Assembly: GCA_963682025.1 (NCBI GenBank)
Contig: OY821520.1
Coordinates: forward strand, 180,362,626-180,426,625
Direction of reading: 5' to 3'
DNA from: Cordilura impudica
Lineage: Eukaryota; Arthropoda; Insecta; Diptera; Scathophagidae
Length of the DNA stretch: 64,000 nt
Below are positions 35,756 through 47,800 of the stretch, one piece after another (position 1 is the first letter of the stretch; each line of letters begins with the position of its first letter). The notes below the pieces were generated by a model, which saw only the letters and a list, made by a program, of their open reading frames with translations, ran no database searches and was not told where the DNA came from. The translations under genes and the position numbers were made by a program.

Positions 35756-37061
35756 ACGGGTGATTTTTTTGAGGTTAGGATTTTCATGCATTAGTATTTG
35801 ACAGATCACGTGGGATTTCAGACATGGTGTCAAAGAGAAAGATGCTCAGTATGCTTTGACATTTCATCATGAATAGACTTACTAACGAGCAACGCTTGCA
35901 AATCATTGAATTTTATTACCAAAATCAGTGTTCGGTTCGAAATGTGTTTCGCGCTTTACGTCCGATTTATGGTCTACATAATCGACCAAGTGAGCAAACA
36001 ATTAATGCGATTGTGACCAAGTTTCGCACTCAGTTTACTTTATTGGACATTAAACCAACCACACGAATGCGTACAGTGCGTACAGAAGAGAATATTGCGT
36101 CTGTTTCTGAGAGTGTTACTGAAGACCGTGAAATGTCGATTCGTCGCCGTTCGCAGCAATTGGGTTTGTGTTATTCGACCACATGGAAGATTTTACGCAA
36201 AGATCTTGGTGTAAAACCGTATAAAATACAGCTCGTGCAAGAACTGAAGCCGAACGATCTGCCACAACGTCTAATTTTCAGTGAATGGGCCCTAGAAAAG
36301 TTGGCAGAAAATCCGCTTTTTTATCGACAAATTTTGTTCAGCGATGAGGCTCATTTCTGGTTGAATGGCTTCGTAAATAAGCAAAATTGCCGTATTTGGA
36401 GTGAAGAGCAACCAGAAGCCGTTCAAGAACTGCCCATGCATCCCGAAAAATGCACTGTTTGGTGTGGTTTGTACGCTGGTGGAATCATTGGACCGTATTT
36501 TTTCAAAGATGCTGTTGGACGCAACGTTACGGTGAATGGCGATCGCTATCGTTCGATGCTAACAAACTTTTTGTTGCCAAAAATGGAAGAACTGAACTTG
36601 GTTGACATGTGGTTTCAACAAGATGGCGCTACATGCCACACAGCTCGCGATTCTATGGCCATTTTGAGGGAAAACTTCGGAGAACAATTCATCTCAAGAA
36701 ATGGACCGGTAAGTTGGCCACCAAGATCATGCGATTTGACGCCTTTAGACTATTTTTTGTGGGGCTACGTCAAGTCTAAAGTCTACAGAAATAAGCCAGC
36801 AACTATTCCAGCTTTGGAAGACAACATTTCCGAAGAAATTCGGGCTATTCCGGCCGAAATGCTCGAAAAAGTTGCCCAAAATTGGACTTTCCGAATGGAC
36901 CACCTAAGACGCAGCCGCGGTCAACATTTAAATGAAATTATCTTCAAAAAGTAAATGTCATGGACCAATCTAACGTTTCAAATAAAGAACCGATGAGATT
37001 TTGCAAATTTTATGCGTTTTTTTTTTTAAAAAAGTTATCAAGCTCTTAAAAAATCACCCGT
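35756..37061 (+). mobile_element. Complete DD41D (rosa-like) mariner
   Basis: A 1306-bp element bounded by TA (35754-35755, 37062-37063). Ends ACGGGTGATTTTTTTGAG at the left and, read inward from the right, ACGGGTGATTTTTTAAGAGC, followed by similar sequence (GTTAGGAT against GATAAC). It contains an uninterrupted transposase. Structure, frame and target duplication are all intact, so it is a candidate active copy. Confidence 0.93.
35869..36954 (+). CDS. DD41D mariner transposase, intact
   Basis: 361 residues, full family length. The N-terminal two-helix-turn-helix DNA-binding half opens NRLTNEQRLQIIEFYYQNQ and includes RRRSQQLGL (92-100). Catalytic triad: D159 in FSDEAHFW, D252 in WFQQDGATCHTA, D294 in LTPLDYFLWG. 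There are 41 residues between the second and third Asp, the spacing of the rosa/DD41D group and not the 34 of classic mariners. The start codon follows a CATC context within the element leader. It performs cut-and-paste transposition in the nucleus at TA sites. The deleted copy at 1-852 belongs to the same group. Confidence 0.93.
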   Translation: MNRLTNEQRLQIIEFYYQNQCSVRNVFRALRPIYGLHNRPSEQTINAIVTKFRTQFTLLDIKPTTRMRTVRTEENIASVSESVTEDREMSIRRRSQQLGLCYSTTWKILRKDLGVKPYKIQLVQELKPNDLPQRLIFSEWALEKLAENPLFYRQILFSDEAHFWLNGFVNKQNCRIWSEEQPEAVQELPMHPEKCTVWCGLYAGGIIGPYFFKDAVGRNVTVNGDRYRSMLTNFLLPKMEELNLVDMWFQQDGATCHTARDSMAILRENFGEQFISRNGPVSWPPRSCDLTPLDYFLWGYVKSKVYRNKPATIPALEDNISEEIRAIPAEMLEKVAQNWTFRMDHLRRSRGQHLNEIIFKK

Positions 37062-37262
37062 TATATACAAGATATGGTGTTCCAGAGGAGTTGAATGAAA
37101 ATTCAAAATTTAGTAAATATAATCATCTATAACAATATGAGGTATACAATATTACATAACATAATATAACCTAGTAAAATATAATTCAATTTACTAAATA
37201 TAGAGATATTTCTTAATAATATTAATGATAGATATAATCTAATTGCGTTAATAATTACAAAT

Positions 37263-37862
37263 GGGCAATTCCATAAAAATGTCAACTTTTATGAAAAAAA
37301 ATATTTTTTCATTCATATGAAGTAAGTTTAAAAATATATTAAAATACGTTCCAAGTTACATAATGTAATTCCTTATAAGCATTCTAAATAATAAACTAAT
37401 TATAAAATTTATTTGTTTACTCAATTTTCTTTTAATACATGTTTAAGAAACTTTAGTCATTCCGTCACAGTCATTCCGTCACGTCAAATGACAGTTAATA
37501 AATTCGATACTATTACAGGCCAGTTGCTCTAAATTATAATTTTATATTGCTTATATATCATATGTAAAATATGAATTAGTTTAAAATCTGACTTGCTTCT
37601 TAATTTACAACAGTTCCCAGGTTTTAATACCAGGACATAGTCATGGTAGCAAAAATGTCATTCCGTCACACAATGAAAAATTAATCAAAAATAAAAGAAT
37701 AAAATAGTGTAAAAATTGTTTCAGAGTTTTTTTAAATCTCTTAATCATTAGCAATCATTTTCAAACTGAAGAATGAATTTTCAATTCAAAATAGCTTTGT
37801 AGAATAGCCTTAACTTCAATTCTACAGCTCAAAATGTCATTCCGTCACATATGGAATTGCCC
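37263..37862. mobile_element. MITE family M1, copy 2
   Basis: A 600-bp sister of 19771-20321 with the same ends GGGCAATTCCATA...TATGGAATTGCCC. It is flanked by the 4-bp duplication AAAT (37259-37262, 37863-37866) and also has four GTCATTCCGTCAC motifs. It has about 45 extra bp (CGATACTATTACAGGCCAGT...) absent from copy 1. Non-coding. Confidence 0.88.
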
Positions 37863-37866
37863 AAAT

Positions 37867-38085
37867 GGATATTATGAGAAAATATTATTCAAAGTTATAT
37901 AAGATTAGGATGAACAATTATTATTTGTATATGTATTGTAGTGTTTAAATTCACTCTTGCAATTTGAAAATAGCAATGACGGTATAATGTATGATATGTA
38001 GTAATAATAGAAGATGTATGAATATAGAGATTGTGCTACGAACCCCTGATGTTTGGTGTATGGTGATCTCTGTATTTGTGTGAAC
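37867..38085. other. Flank of Chapaev-like element, nothing recognised
   Basis: AT-rich sequence between the MITE and the CAGA target site at 38086-38089. Confidence 0.4.
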
Positions 38086-38605
38086 CAGACATGGTTCGCT
38101 TAAAGGTCGAATAGGTTCGCCAAAACCTTCGACCATTTCTGAAAACGGGGATTGGTTGGGAATCATTTATGTATTTAAACGTCAAAAACCGCAAAATCCT
38201 AGCAGATCGGCTTTTCAAGTTACCATCAAAGTAAGCTGCCGTATTTTGACGATAGCACACATGGCCATTTGAATGCCGGGAATGTTTTGACAATTTTAAC
38301 ATGTTCAATGGATGAGTTACCTCTGGACATAGAGGAGAATACTCATTGGACCAAGTTTTCATACTACTTACTTACTAGAAGTCCGGGAAACGGGTTAAAA
38401 TCCCGGTGCAAACTTTTATGTTGTATTTTTTTTATTGTGCTTCCTTGGAATTGGAGAATTTGGAAGTTGAAGATATAATACCATTCTTGGATTTAGAAAT
38501 GAAAATTTATTTGTACATTTCAATTACATAATTAAATAAATTCATTAGTTTATCACAAAATATAGAAAGGCACATTTGAAAAGAATTATTGAATCTTATT
38601 ATTTA

Positions 38606-39360
38606 CTATAAATGGGTTGAGTAGAATTGAGCCACCGCTTTTTTCAAATTATTCATATATGCCTCATTTTCCATGTTGTTTATCTTGTACCTATTCCAAA
38701 ATGAAAGGAACTCACGATGGATCGATTCTCCCGCCTGCTCTGACCAATATCCTAAAGCTTCATTATTGTCAAAAAAGTAGATACAGTCCTCGAGGTGTTC
38801 CAATAGTACATGGATTTTTAGAGTAACTGTTACATTTTGTAATGCTTTGTAGTTTTTTCTAAGATCTTCTATGTACTTTTGGAGACAAGTGTTTGAGCCA
38901 TTTTTTCTTGTTCCAAAACAACATTTCACAAGATTATCCATGTTTTGAATGTATGGACATATGGACTAACGGCAAAAATCCCTACCTTACCACGACCCAC
39001 CAAAGGAAAAAGCCCATTCCAAAACAAATGGTTTACAAATCCCTATATATATGCAACTCTGGTATCACGCATTTTTGGAGTACAAATATTGTCATCTTCG
39101 CTGAAAAGTGGAGGGGTAATTGTACTGTTACGGTTTTTGGCATTTTGCTTCTTCCCTCCTCCATTCTGAGCGAAGTTCATGTTATCGTTTTTCAAATGTC
39201 CATAGGTCTTTAAACTTGAAATTAGATTAGAATTATCAGTTTCACTGGTATTATCAGCATTTTTGGCTTGAAATAAATCTTTTCCACTCCTCAACTCTTG
39301 AGAGAAATAAAGCAATAGGGGCAAGGGTGACTTGAGGTTGCTGTTTGTTGGCCGTTAATG
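38606..39360 (-). pseudogene. Chapaev-like transposase, C-terminal part
   Basis: Continues the protein after the LINE. LINGQQTATSSHPCPYCFIS lies at 39300-39362 (a C-x2-C pair), followed by a low-complexity stretch in a shifted frame (NTSETDNSNLISSLKTYGH). The last 111 codons are MDNLVKCCFGTRKNGSNTCL, a helical stretch, LKIHVLLEHLEDCIYFF, and LGYWSEQAGESIHREFLSFW with NRYKINNMENEAYMNNLKKA to the stop near 38606. The block W-S-E-x4-E-S-I-x-x-x-F resembles the catalytic-Glu block of RAG1 (W-x-S-E-x2-E-S). That functional reading is inference. Frames change at least once near 39050. Confidence 0.65.
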
Positions 39361-41997
39361 AGAATAATAATTTTGAAATCGGACACAAATTTGAACGGAA
39401 TTGATTTCTATGTCTAACTTCATTACAACGCTAAAGACATTAACCGTGCCATATAATGATGTTGCAATTTTAGGTGATTTTAACTTTAACATTCTTGTGG
39501 AATCATCTCTTAATGATAACATGGCATCTCTAGGACTTTCTCCAATAAATACAACTGTTCCCACACACTACACAAACACATTCAGTACACTACTGGATCA
39601 TATATACGTGGGAGACATGTCAAAAGTCAATCTATACGACCAAATTTCTGCATCATCCTTCTCTAAACACGATTTAATTTTTACAACATATGAATTTCAA
39701 TAACTTGAATTACAACGTATTGTATGCGAATCTCTCACAAATCAATTGGAGTAGGATTTACTTTATGACCTCGGTTGGCGAACAATTGTCTTTTCTAGAA
39801 GACAATGTACTACAATTATATGATGAAACTGTCCCTTTGAAAACAAAAATAATTACGGCGAGAAATAAACCTTGGTTCACCTCCAGTATTCGATAATCAA
39901 TTGAACGTAGGTATTTAGCTTATTCCAGGTGGAAGCGTTTTAGAACATTACAACTTAAGGCCGTGTTTCGTTCTGCTATAAAAGACGTTAATACTCAAAT
40001 AAGAAATGCAAAATCTGTTTTTTTCTCAAGACAATTTAGTTCCGCTATTGATTCTAAACAAACTTGGAAGACTATTCGAGAAATATGAATTGGTAATGTT
40101 GAAAAGAATAATAATTGCCCTATTGATGCTAATGAACTCAATAGGATTTTTACGGATATACCAACGATACCAACAAATAACAACTTCTATAACAGCAATA
40201 CATTTGTCAACAGTAGCAACTCCTTTCCCGAAGAAAATGTTTCTTGCGTCAGCCAATCTGAGGTTCTTACTAGCTTCTTGAGAGCTAAATCCAACGCTAT
40301 TGGATTTGATAACATACACCCAAAATTCGTTAAAATTTTGTTACCATCTCTTTTGCCATTTTTACTCATTTTTTCAACACCATCATTACACCACGTTGCT
40401 TTCCAATGAAATGGAAGCATGCAAAAGTTATTCCTCTTCCAAAGCTTTGGAAAGTCTACTACAGAATATCGTCCGATTGCGATACTATGCTTCCTTTCAA
40501 AAGTTCTGCTTCTGCACTCACAAATAAGCGCATACGTATACAGGAATTGTCTTATTACTGATATGCAATCTGGTTTCCGTCCCAATCATAGCTGTGTGAC
40601 TGCCTTGGCTGATGTGTCAGAAAATATAAGGCGTGAGTTAGACTGCGGAAAAGTAACCTTTTTGGTGCTTCTTGATCTTCAAAAGCCTTCGATACTGTAA
40701 ATCGCTCCACGCTATATATGAAGCTGAACCTTTTTTTCAATTTTGCGTCAACGTCAACTCAGTTAATTCCATCATACCTTACAAACCGTACTCAATCAGT
40801 GTTCGTTAACAATACATCATCCAATCCGGTGTCACTTATGAAAGGTGTACCACAAGGATCAATATTGGGGCCACTTTTGTTCTCCATATATGCAAATGAC
40901 TTGCCGCAACAAATATCCCATTCCAGCGTACATATGTATGCGGATGATGTACAGTTGTACCTAAGTGGCTCAGTTAATTCAATCTACGCAAGCGTGGGAA
41001 AACTCAACCAAGATCTAAACACCGTATATCGTTGGGCTACTGCTAATGGCTTATGTCTGAATTCTAAAAATCAAAATGTTTAGTGATACACAAAGGAACC
41101 ATAACCCCCCCATATCGAACCTGCAATCCTTATAAACGGTCAGAAAATTGAATTGTACAATCTTGGATTGGTCTTCAACAAAAATTTAACCTAGTCTGAT
41201 CATATAAATTCACTTGTATGTCAAACTTATGTGAAATTAAGAACGCTTTGGGCAACTCAGGTATTTACACCTTTAAGGGTTAGGATACTTCTGGCAAAGA
41301 CCTATCTTATTCCGGGACTTACCTATGGTTGTGAACTCTTTTCCAGTTGCGACTCTATAAGCAGAAATAAGCTTAATGTTTTATACAATAACATCATTAG
41401 GTATGTTTACGGGTTAAGAAAATCCGACCATGTGTCTACTTTCGCAAAAAGCTTATACGGAGTATCTTTTGAAAACTTACTTAAGAGAAGGGTACTATTA
41501 CTCTTACATAAAGTTATTTATACAAAAAACCCGCAATATATGTATGCCAAAATTCAGTTTTGCAAGATCGAATAGGGGCAAACTAATCATCATACCAAGA
41601 CATCGACATTAAGTTTCGGAATGGCAGTTCTTTATCCATGCCGCTCGTCTTTGGAATACAATTCCACATGAACAACAGCTTAATAGCAATGCAATGCATT
41701 TTAAAACTTTTTTTGTTTAATTTTTTCACTTAACCAATTTCCATAATCTATTTTCTGTGATATATGTAATTTTTTATTTATTTTTTTTTTTATTTTTATA
41801 TTTTTTGTGTCTTGCTATTTCTGTTCATAAATAAGTTTACTTAATTTTTATATAAACTTTATTATTATTATTACTATATATATATAATTTTTGAGATTGT
41901 TGATCCCTTATCCACATATAATCCTGTACTATAATTAAAAGACTTGGTCTTGTTGTACAGTATATCAATAAATAAATAAATAAAATAAATATATAAA
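39361..41997 (+). mobile_element. 5'-truncated LINE inside the Chapaev-like element
   Basis: Plus-strand non-LTR retrotransposon. The right edge is a 3' tail of AATAAATAAATAAATAAAAT (about 41968-41994) abutting the transposase codons for ELNSI; the left edge lies just after codons for LINGQQ. A dozen or so residues of the host transposase were lost on insertion. A polyadenylation-like AATAAA-rich tail and 5' truncation indicate target-primed reverse transcription. Confidence 0.8.
39401..41700 (+). pseudogene. LINE EN-RT pseudogene
   Basis: Endonuclease remnant: VAILGDFNFNIL, LLDHIYVGDMSKVNLYDQIS, SKHDLI (decayed S-D-H). RT pieces in three frames: KSNAIGFDNIHPKF, YRPIAI, MQSGFRPNHSCVTALADVSE, LVLLDLQKAFDTV-like with a frameshift at about 40690, GVPQGSILGPLLFSIYANDL and MYADDVQLYLS (catalytic Asp pair intact). 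The C-terminus includes LTYGCELFSSCDSIS and, past frame breaks, AARLWNTIPHEQQLNSNAMH. Numerous frameshifts; dead. The clade is not certain (Jockey/I-like). Confidence 0.78.
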
Positions 41998-43207
41998 TGC
42001 TGTTCAACTCAGTTATCTCGAACAATAATTTGATATTCGCATACGTTTCCTTTATTTGAGGTACGATGCATAAAAGTATCACCCTATGCACTGAAGAAAG
42101 TACTGAAGTACTACCGCCTTCAGAATAGAGCTCTCGTTTTTTACCACCCGTTCCTCTTCGTCCTCTTGGTCACCTTCACCCATTATGCTCATACAAATTT
42201 TAAAAAAAACCCTGCCCGCCATCAGCCATCACTTTAATGTTAACATTGCCCACTTGCTGCCTTTTCTCTAAAACTATTTCTAACAATTGTTCAGCATTTC
42301 CATAGACAACGGGCCTTTCAGACTCGCAATCATAATAAAATTTTTTTGTTTGATATACATCTTCGAAGATTCGTGATTTGTTACCAAGATGTTGAAGATA
42401 ATTGCTGGGAACGTATTTTCTTCCTACATGTGTTCTCAGGAAATTGGTGAACTTTTTCATCTAATTGATCGATGAGCCCATGTGCAGTTCAAAATTATCT
42501 AAAGATTTTTCTGGGAAAATTGTGTCTTCAACAATACGTGGATTGAGCTGAACTCTCGCCTTTGCTCCACGTGTGCTCAAGACCACTTGACTATTTTTAC
42601 TTTTTGCCGATCCGAGGTTTTCAGTGCTTTGGCTATCCAGCTTGCACTTCAAAAGGGCCGTGATAAGATGGTCTTGCTTTTTTCTGGTATTTCAGCGACA
42701 ATGTGTAGAATATTCTCCTCGACTTGGTTGTTGCAATTACTTGGATGTATTTTTCCCTTACCCACTTCTTGATAACACTTCTTACAAATGTTCTGTTTTT
42801 CGCAGGACGTCTGTATCATTTTGGGGGTACTTCGGAAATGCTCCCGCCGTGTTTTATTGTGCACATGACCTTTAAAAGCTGCAGTCAAGCAAATGAAACA
42901 TTGACATTCACCATTATGGGCACGTGTATTCCTCCGTAGTTCAATGTCCTCATAATTCGGCATATCCAAAGGTCTCAACTGAATATTTTTTTTTTCGCTC
43001 CTGAAAAGTAATCCTACAAGTCCCACAAATACTAGTTGGAAATCTCTCAGCTAAGTTGAAAGTGGCGGTAAGATGTTGTTTTATTAATTTCTCCACATTT
43101 TCATTTATCCGAAAGTGTGACTCCATTTTGACACCGAACACTATTTTCCTGCCGCAAGGTGCACAGATTTTGGCTCTATTGCTTTGATGGGTACTTTTTG
43201 GCCTCAT
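41998..43207 (-). pseudogene. Chapaev-like transposase, N-terminal part
   Basis: Start ATG at 43205-43207: MRPKSTHQSNRAKICAPCGR. Zinc-ligand pairs C-x2-C at ICAPCG and SICGTC, then ECQCFICLTAAFKGHVH and NICKKCYQEVGKGKIHPSN, giving a multi-zinc N-terminus. Later: KKFTNFLRTHVGRKYVPSNY, AEQLLEIVLEKRQQVGNVNI, KVMADGGQGFFKICMSIMGE (candidate first catalytic Asp), and after a frame change ILLCIVPQIKETYANIKLLF then EITELNSI, where the LINE begins. Frames break near 42960, 42650, 42460 and 42190. Similar zinc-rich proteins occur in cnidarian and mollusc transposons (N-RAG-TP/Chapaev type), by my recollection. Confidence 0.68.
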
Positions 43208-43831
43208 TATTGCACTATAAAGAGGCACAAGTTTTCGTCAACGGTAGTTTATAGGAAAAAAATTTAGAATTCAGTTGGAATATTACCACAAGAATGTTCT
43301 CGTTCAAGTATCACAAAGTTACGCGTCGCACTAAATTACAGCCCGATGTTGATTATATGCTTCATTAATAATGTTCCAAGAAAGACTGTAATTTCCGTTA
43401 ATTTTGTGAGTGACAAGTGGTCAAATGGTTTGACCATTGTCAAATGAAAATGCTGCCAGATCAATAATAGAAAAAACGCTAAAACCGCAGAAAAAAATCG
43501 TTAAATTCTAAAAAAAAACCCTAATACTTGTAAATTATACAATAAAAATTACAACACGGAAACTCTACGAATGGAAAGGATACAACATGCTAAATCTAGA
43601 AATTGAGAAAATTAAAAGGAACAACAGAAAATATGTAAACAAAGAAAAAGTGAAACAAATGTATTAAAACGAAAAATTTTACATTTGAAAAATTAAAGTG
43701 CTTGTATCTTCAAAAGCCGATCGCTAGGATTTTGCGGTTTTCGACGTTTAAATACATAAATGATTCCCAACCAATCCCCGTTTTCAGAAATGGTCGAAGG
43801 TTTTGGCGAACCTTTAAGCGAACCGTGCAGA

Positions 43832-44311
43832 ACGAAGAATTACTTTGGTCCTCACAACGCAAATGAAATTTTTAATTCAAGTTGTGAAAAATTTAACGAT
43901 ATATACGAAAAATCGCTAATAACTACTTAATTAAATGCTGTAAAATAGGGATAAACTGTACCAAAAATGACGAATAAGTCAAAAGAAAAAAATCAAAAGA
44001 AATCATACATAAAAAAATATAGAAGTACATTAATTTTATTATTTTTTATAAAAATAAAAAAATCTTATTTTCGATCTTTATCATTTTAATGATTGAGTTT
44101 GAAATTATTCAGGCTCAAGATCAAATGTCAGGTTACACAACTGTTTCGGGAAGAGTCACATATTAAATAAAATAAAAAAATTATATTATGCAAAAAACTA
44201 ATATTATAAAAAACAATTCTATGACAATAGATCAAATATGCGTGTAACGTAGCAAATAGTTAATGAAATAATCGGCAAAAAAAAAACTTACAACAACACC
44301 GATGAAATTAT
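43832..44311. other. AT-rich spacer between Chapaev-like and copia elements
   Basis: No coding or repeat structure recognised. Confidence 0.4.
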
Positions 44312-44442
44312 TGTGTTATTTTAATAAAATAAGAATCCAATTTTGAAGATCCAGAGTGATACAATTTATTTGGTGTCTATTTTTGAAGTGAATAAAATAT
44401 TTTCATTTTTACAAAACACGTTTTACAAATAATATTTGATCA
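44312..44442 (-). repeat. copia 3' LTR
   Basis: 131 bp beginning TGATCAAATATTATTTG and ending ACACA (minus strand). About 90% similar to the 5' LTR at 59047-59175, so the insertion is old. It directly follows the RNase H frame. Confidence 0.75.
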
Positions 44443-44445
44443 ATA

Positions 44446-44800
44446 TTATAAATTAATTATCATCAATTGCAATTCCGATATTCTTACAACAAAAATCATG
44501 TTTAAGTTTTGTATGCACTTATGTAAATGTTGATCAAAAGCCTCTCTTACATAATGGTACTTATAATGAGTATGTTTAGTACGCGAATGAAGAGCTCCAA
44601 ATTTTGCCATCTGCTGTGCACTCTGAGAATCAGTATATATTACAGTTGGCGACTGATTTGAATAACCAAGTTCATCTAGGATATATCCCAAATATGATGC
44701 TTCCTTAGTAGCTTCTGTTAATGCAACATATTCAGACTCAGCACTTGATGTTGCAACGACTTTCTGCTTTTGAGATTCCCAGGACACAAGACCACCTGCG
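44446..44800 (-). pseudogene. copia RNase H, C-terminal part
   Basis: AGGLVSWESQKQKVVATSSA then ESEYVALTEATKEASYLGYI, TVIYTDSQSAQQMAKFG and LHSRTKHTHYKYHYVREAFD: the copia-family RNase H with SSAESEY (catalytic Glu) and TDSQSA (Asp). The frame runs to the 3' LTR. The codons for AGG at 44800 are cut by Transib 2; the other side resumes at 48626. Confidence 0.88.
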
Positions 44801-47800
44801 CACAGTGGTTCAAAACCAAAAAAAAGTGGTAATAAGTCTGGAACTTCTAAACTATTGGTTGGATTGGAATAGTATATTCTAGGCGATTGTAGTCAAGGAT
44901 ATAGGCTTTCAAAATATTTATTTTTGAGATACCCTGTTGTAACACAGGGTGAGCTACAGGGTGCCAAAGTCGACCACATCGAGGTGGAAAATGCTTTCAA
45001 AACTTCTAACTTTTATAAATATGAAGTTATTTTTACGTTTTTTAAATTTTTCCAATAACTATACTACCTAGTTATCGCTTATGGTTTAAAAAATATTTGA
45101 TTTTAAAAATCAACATTTGAACTTTTCACCAAATTCTTTCTTGGTTTTTCGCAAATAACATTTTTATTAAAATAGATAAAAAAAAAATCTAAAAATAGGT
45201 GGCGATAGCCAGTACTTTTTAAAAAAATACGTTGAAGTATTTTTTGAATTATTTCAAACTGTTTAGTGAGCACAAAATCTTAAAGTTGACTTTTTGAATC
45301 AGGTTCTAAAAATTGCAAATTTTTGCCAAAAAATACCCTTCATTCTTTCACTTTTTTCTCACAACCTTGGTAAAACATGTATATATTTTTCTACATATTT
45401 TTAAAGAATATGCTTCAAGAATGGTTGTAAGTGAAATTTTTAATATTTTTGGACATGCACCCTACGTCCAGCATTGGACGAAATTGGGCAATTTTAAAAA
45501 AAAAAAACTAAGTTTTAAAAGTTAATACAAAAATATCCGCTCGATTTCTTCAAATATTTCACCGCAGTATTAAAGCTCCAAATGTTTTTATATACTTGCC
45601 GCAATAAAATTCACCGCCATTACATAAATGTGGTCAGGAGGGCTTAAATGGTGAAAAAAGTCAAATTTTCATACGAATTTTATTTGTTATCATAAAAAAC
45701 ATATTAACATTAGTTATTTTTATATTTTGTTTATTGATTCAGAACGGCATTTAAATTATCTAAAACACTTCAAAAAATCATTTTGATAACGTTAATAGTT
45801 TTTGAGATATTTATATTCAAATTTCAGAAAAAAATATAGAAAAACTATGGTTTTTCGATTTTTTTGGTTTTTTTGGTAAAGTGTTCCCAAAATTTTCGAA
45901 TTTTACTTATTATTATATATATTGTTAAAGAAGACATATTTATCTATTCAACGATATATAACATGTCAATCAAATATATTGCAACATGCTGAAATAATGA
46001 CCCCAAACCACACTCCACAGGCAAAAATTAAGCTATTTCTCTATTTGTTCATATAAATGGTCATTTACATAGTGAATGACATATTTTTTTTATTGTTTTT
46101 TGGTAAAGGGTTGCATACGTTTTTATTACTTCAATTAATTTTATATATCTTTTCAAAGAAGGTATAATTATAAGTTAATGGTGTATGAAATATTTACCTA
46201 ATGAGTTTCAACTGATCATAAAATTGCCCGAAACTCTGATGCTGATTTTATACAAAAAAAAAAAACAGGTAAAAAGCCAATGCCTAAGATATTTTCATTA
46301 TTAAATAACAAATATAACTAAATTTTTTTTAATGAGTATTTTTTTATTTGTTTTATAATAGGCTTAAAAATACATAACAATTGTCTGCTTTTTTACTAGT
46401 TATTTTCTACAAAACAATCAGAAATATCAAAAGATAAAAGATGTTTTATATCCATAGCTTCGGAATCATCATTTTCTATTTCAAGACTTATTTTTGGTAA
46501 TCATTTTGTTCTTATGGAGTATATTACTGGATGTGATGATATCAATAAATATTCCATTAAATCGGAATTTTGGGCTTCTTTGCTACATTTACATTTTTTT
46601 GCTACATTACATTTTAGCAGCTTCCTTTGGTTGCGTGCGTGTCAAGGCTGATTTAAAAGAATCCTTAATTTCATTAGGCGAATGGTTACTAATGATTTCT
46701 TCTTGTTTTTTCTTTTTTGTCCTTGATTGAACATTTTCGTAGTCCTTTTTAGGTCGACCAAATGCCTTTTTCTCAATTTGTACTGTGAGGCCCGTTTTCA
46801 ACCATTCTTCATTTTTAGTCATAAACTTTAATTTTGATAAACCCGATTGGCTAAATCTTCTTTTGAAAACTTTGTAAAAATTTTCAACATCTTCAGATCT
46901 CACATTTAAACCGTAAGTGTTGTTAATTGTATAAAATAATTTCGAGACTTTTTCTGGACGTGATGAATGAATAGTAGAATCGGAAGGATTTTCCCAAATA
47001 ACTTTGCAAAGTGAATAATACTTTAATGTAACCTCCATGATAGATTATACGTAAGTGATCTTAATAAACAAGAAACTCATGGTTATATACTGAAAATACT
47101 TTTTGAAAGGTAATATATCGGGCATGTACTTCAACCAATACTTACATTTTGTTTTAGTGAATCTAAGGATTTGGCTTTTACCTGTTTTTTTGCATAAAAA
47201 GGTATTGTGAATTACAGATATTTTGCAATAGGTATCCGAGTTTCGGGCAATTTTATGATCAGTTGAAACTCATTAGGTAAATATTTCATACACCATTAAC
47301 CAAAAAACAATAAAAAAATATGTCATTCACTATGTAAATGACCATTTATATGAACAAATAGAGAAATAGCTTAATTTTTGCCTGTGGAGTGTGGTTTGGG
47401 GTCATTATTTCAGCATGTTGCAATATATTTGATAGACATGTTATATATCGTTGAATAGATAAATATGTTTTCTTTAACAGTATATATAATAATAAGTAAA
47501 ATTCGAAAATTTTGGGAACACTTTACCAAAAAAACCAAAAAAATCTAAAAACCATAGTTTTTCTCTATTTTTTTCTGAAATTTGAATATAAATATCTCAA
47601 AAACTATTAACGTTATCAAAATGATTTTTTGAAGTGTTTTAGATAATTTAAATACCGTTCTGAATCAATAAATAAAATATAAAAATAACTAATCTTAATA
47701 TATTTTTTATGTTAACAAATATAATTCGTATGAAAATTTGACTTTGTTTACCATTTAAGCCCTCCTGACCACGTTTATGTAACGGCGGTGAATTTTATTG

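Larger units (their letters stand above)
38090..43827 (-). mobile_element. Chapaev-like DNA transposon, interrupted by a LINE
   Basis: About 120-bp inverted ends beginning CA(T/C)GGTTCGCTTAAAGG: left 38090-38216, right 43711-43827. Flanked by the 4-bp duplication CAGA (38086-38089, 43828-43831). CAC termini with 4-bp targets fit Chapaev (CMC group). Minus-strand transposase halves lie at both sides of a LINE (39361-41997). Without the LINE the element is about 3.1 kb. The superfamily call rests on ends, duplication size and the zinc-rich protein; I could not search for homologues. Confidence 0.7.
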
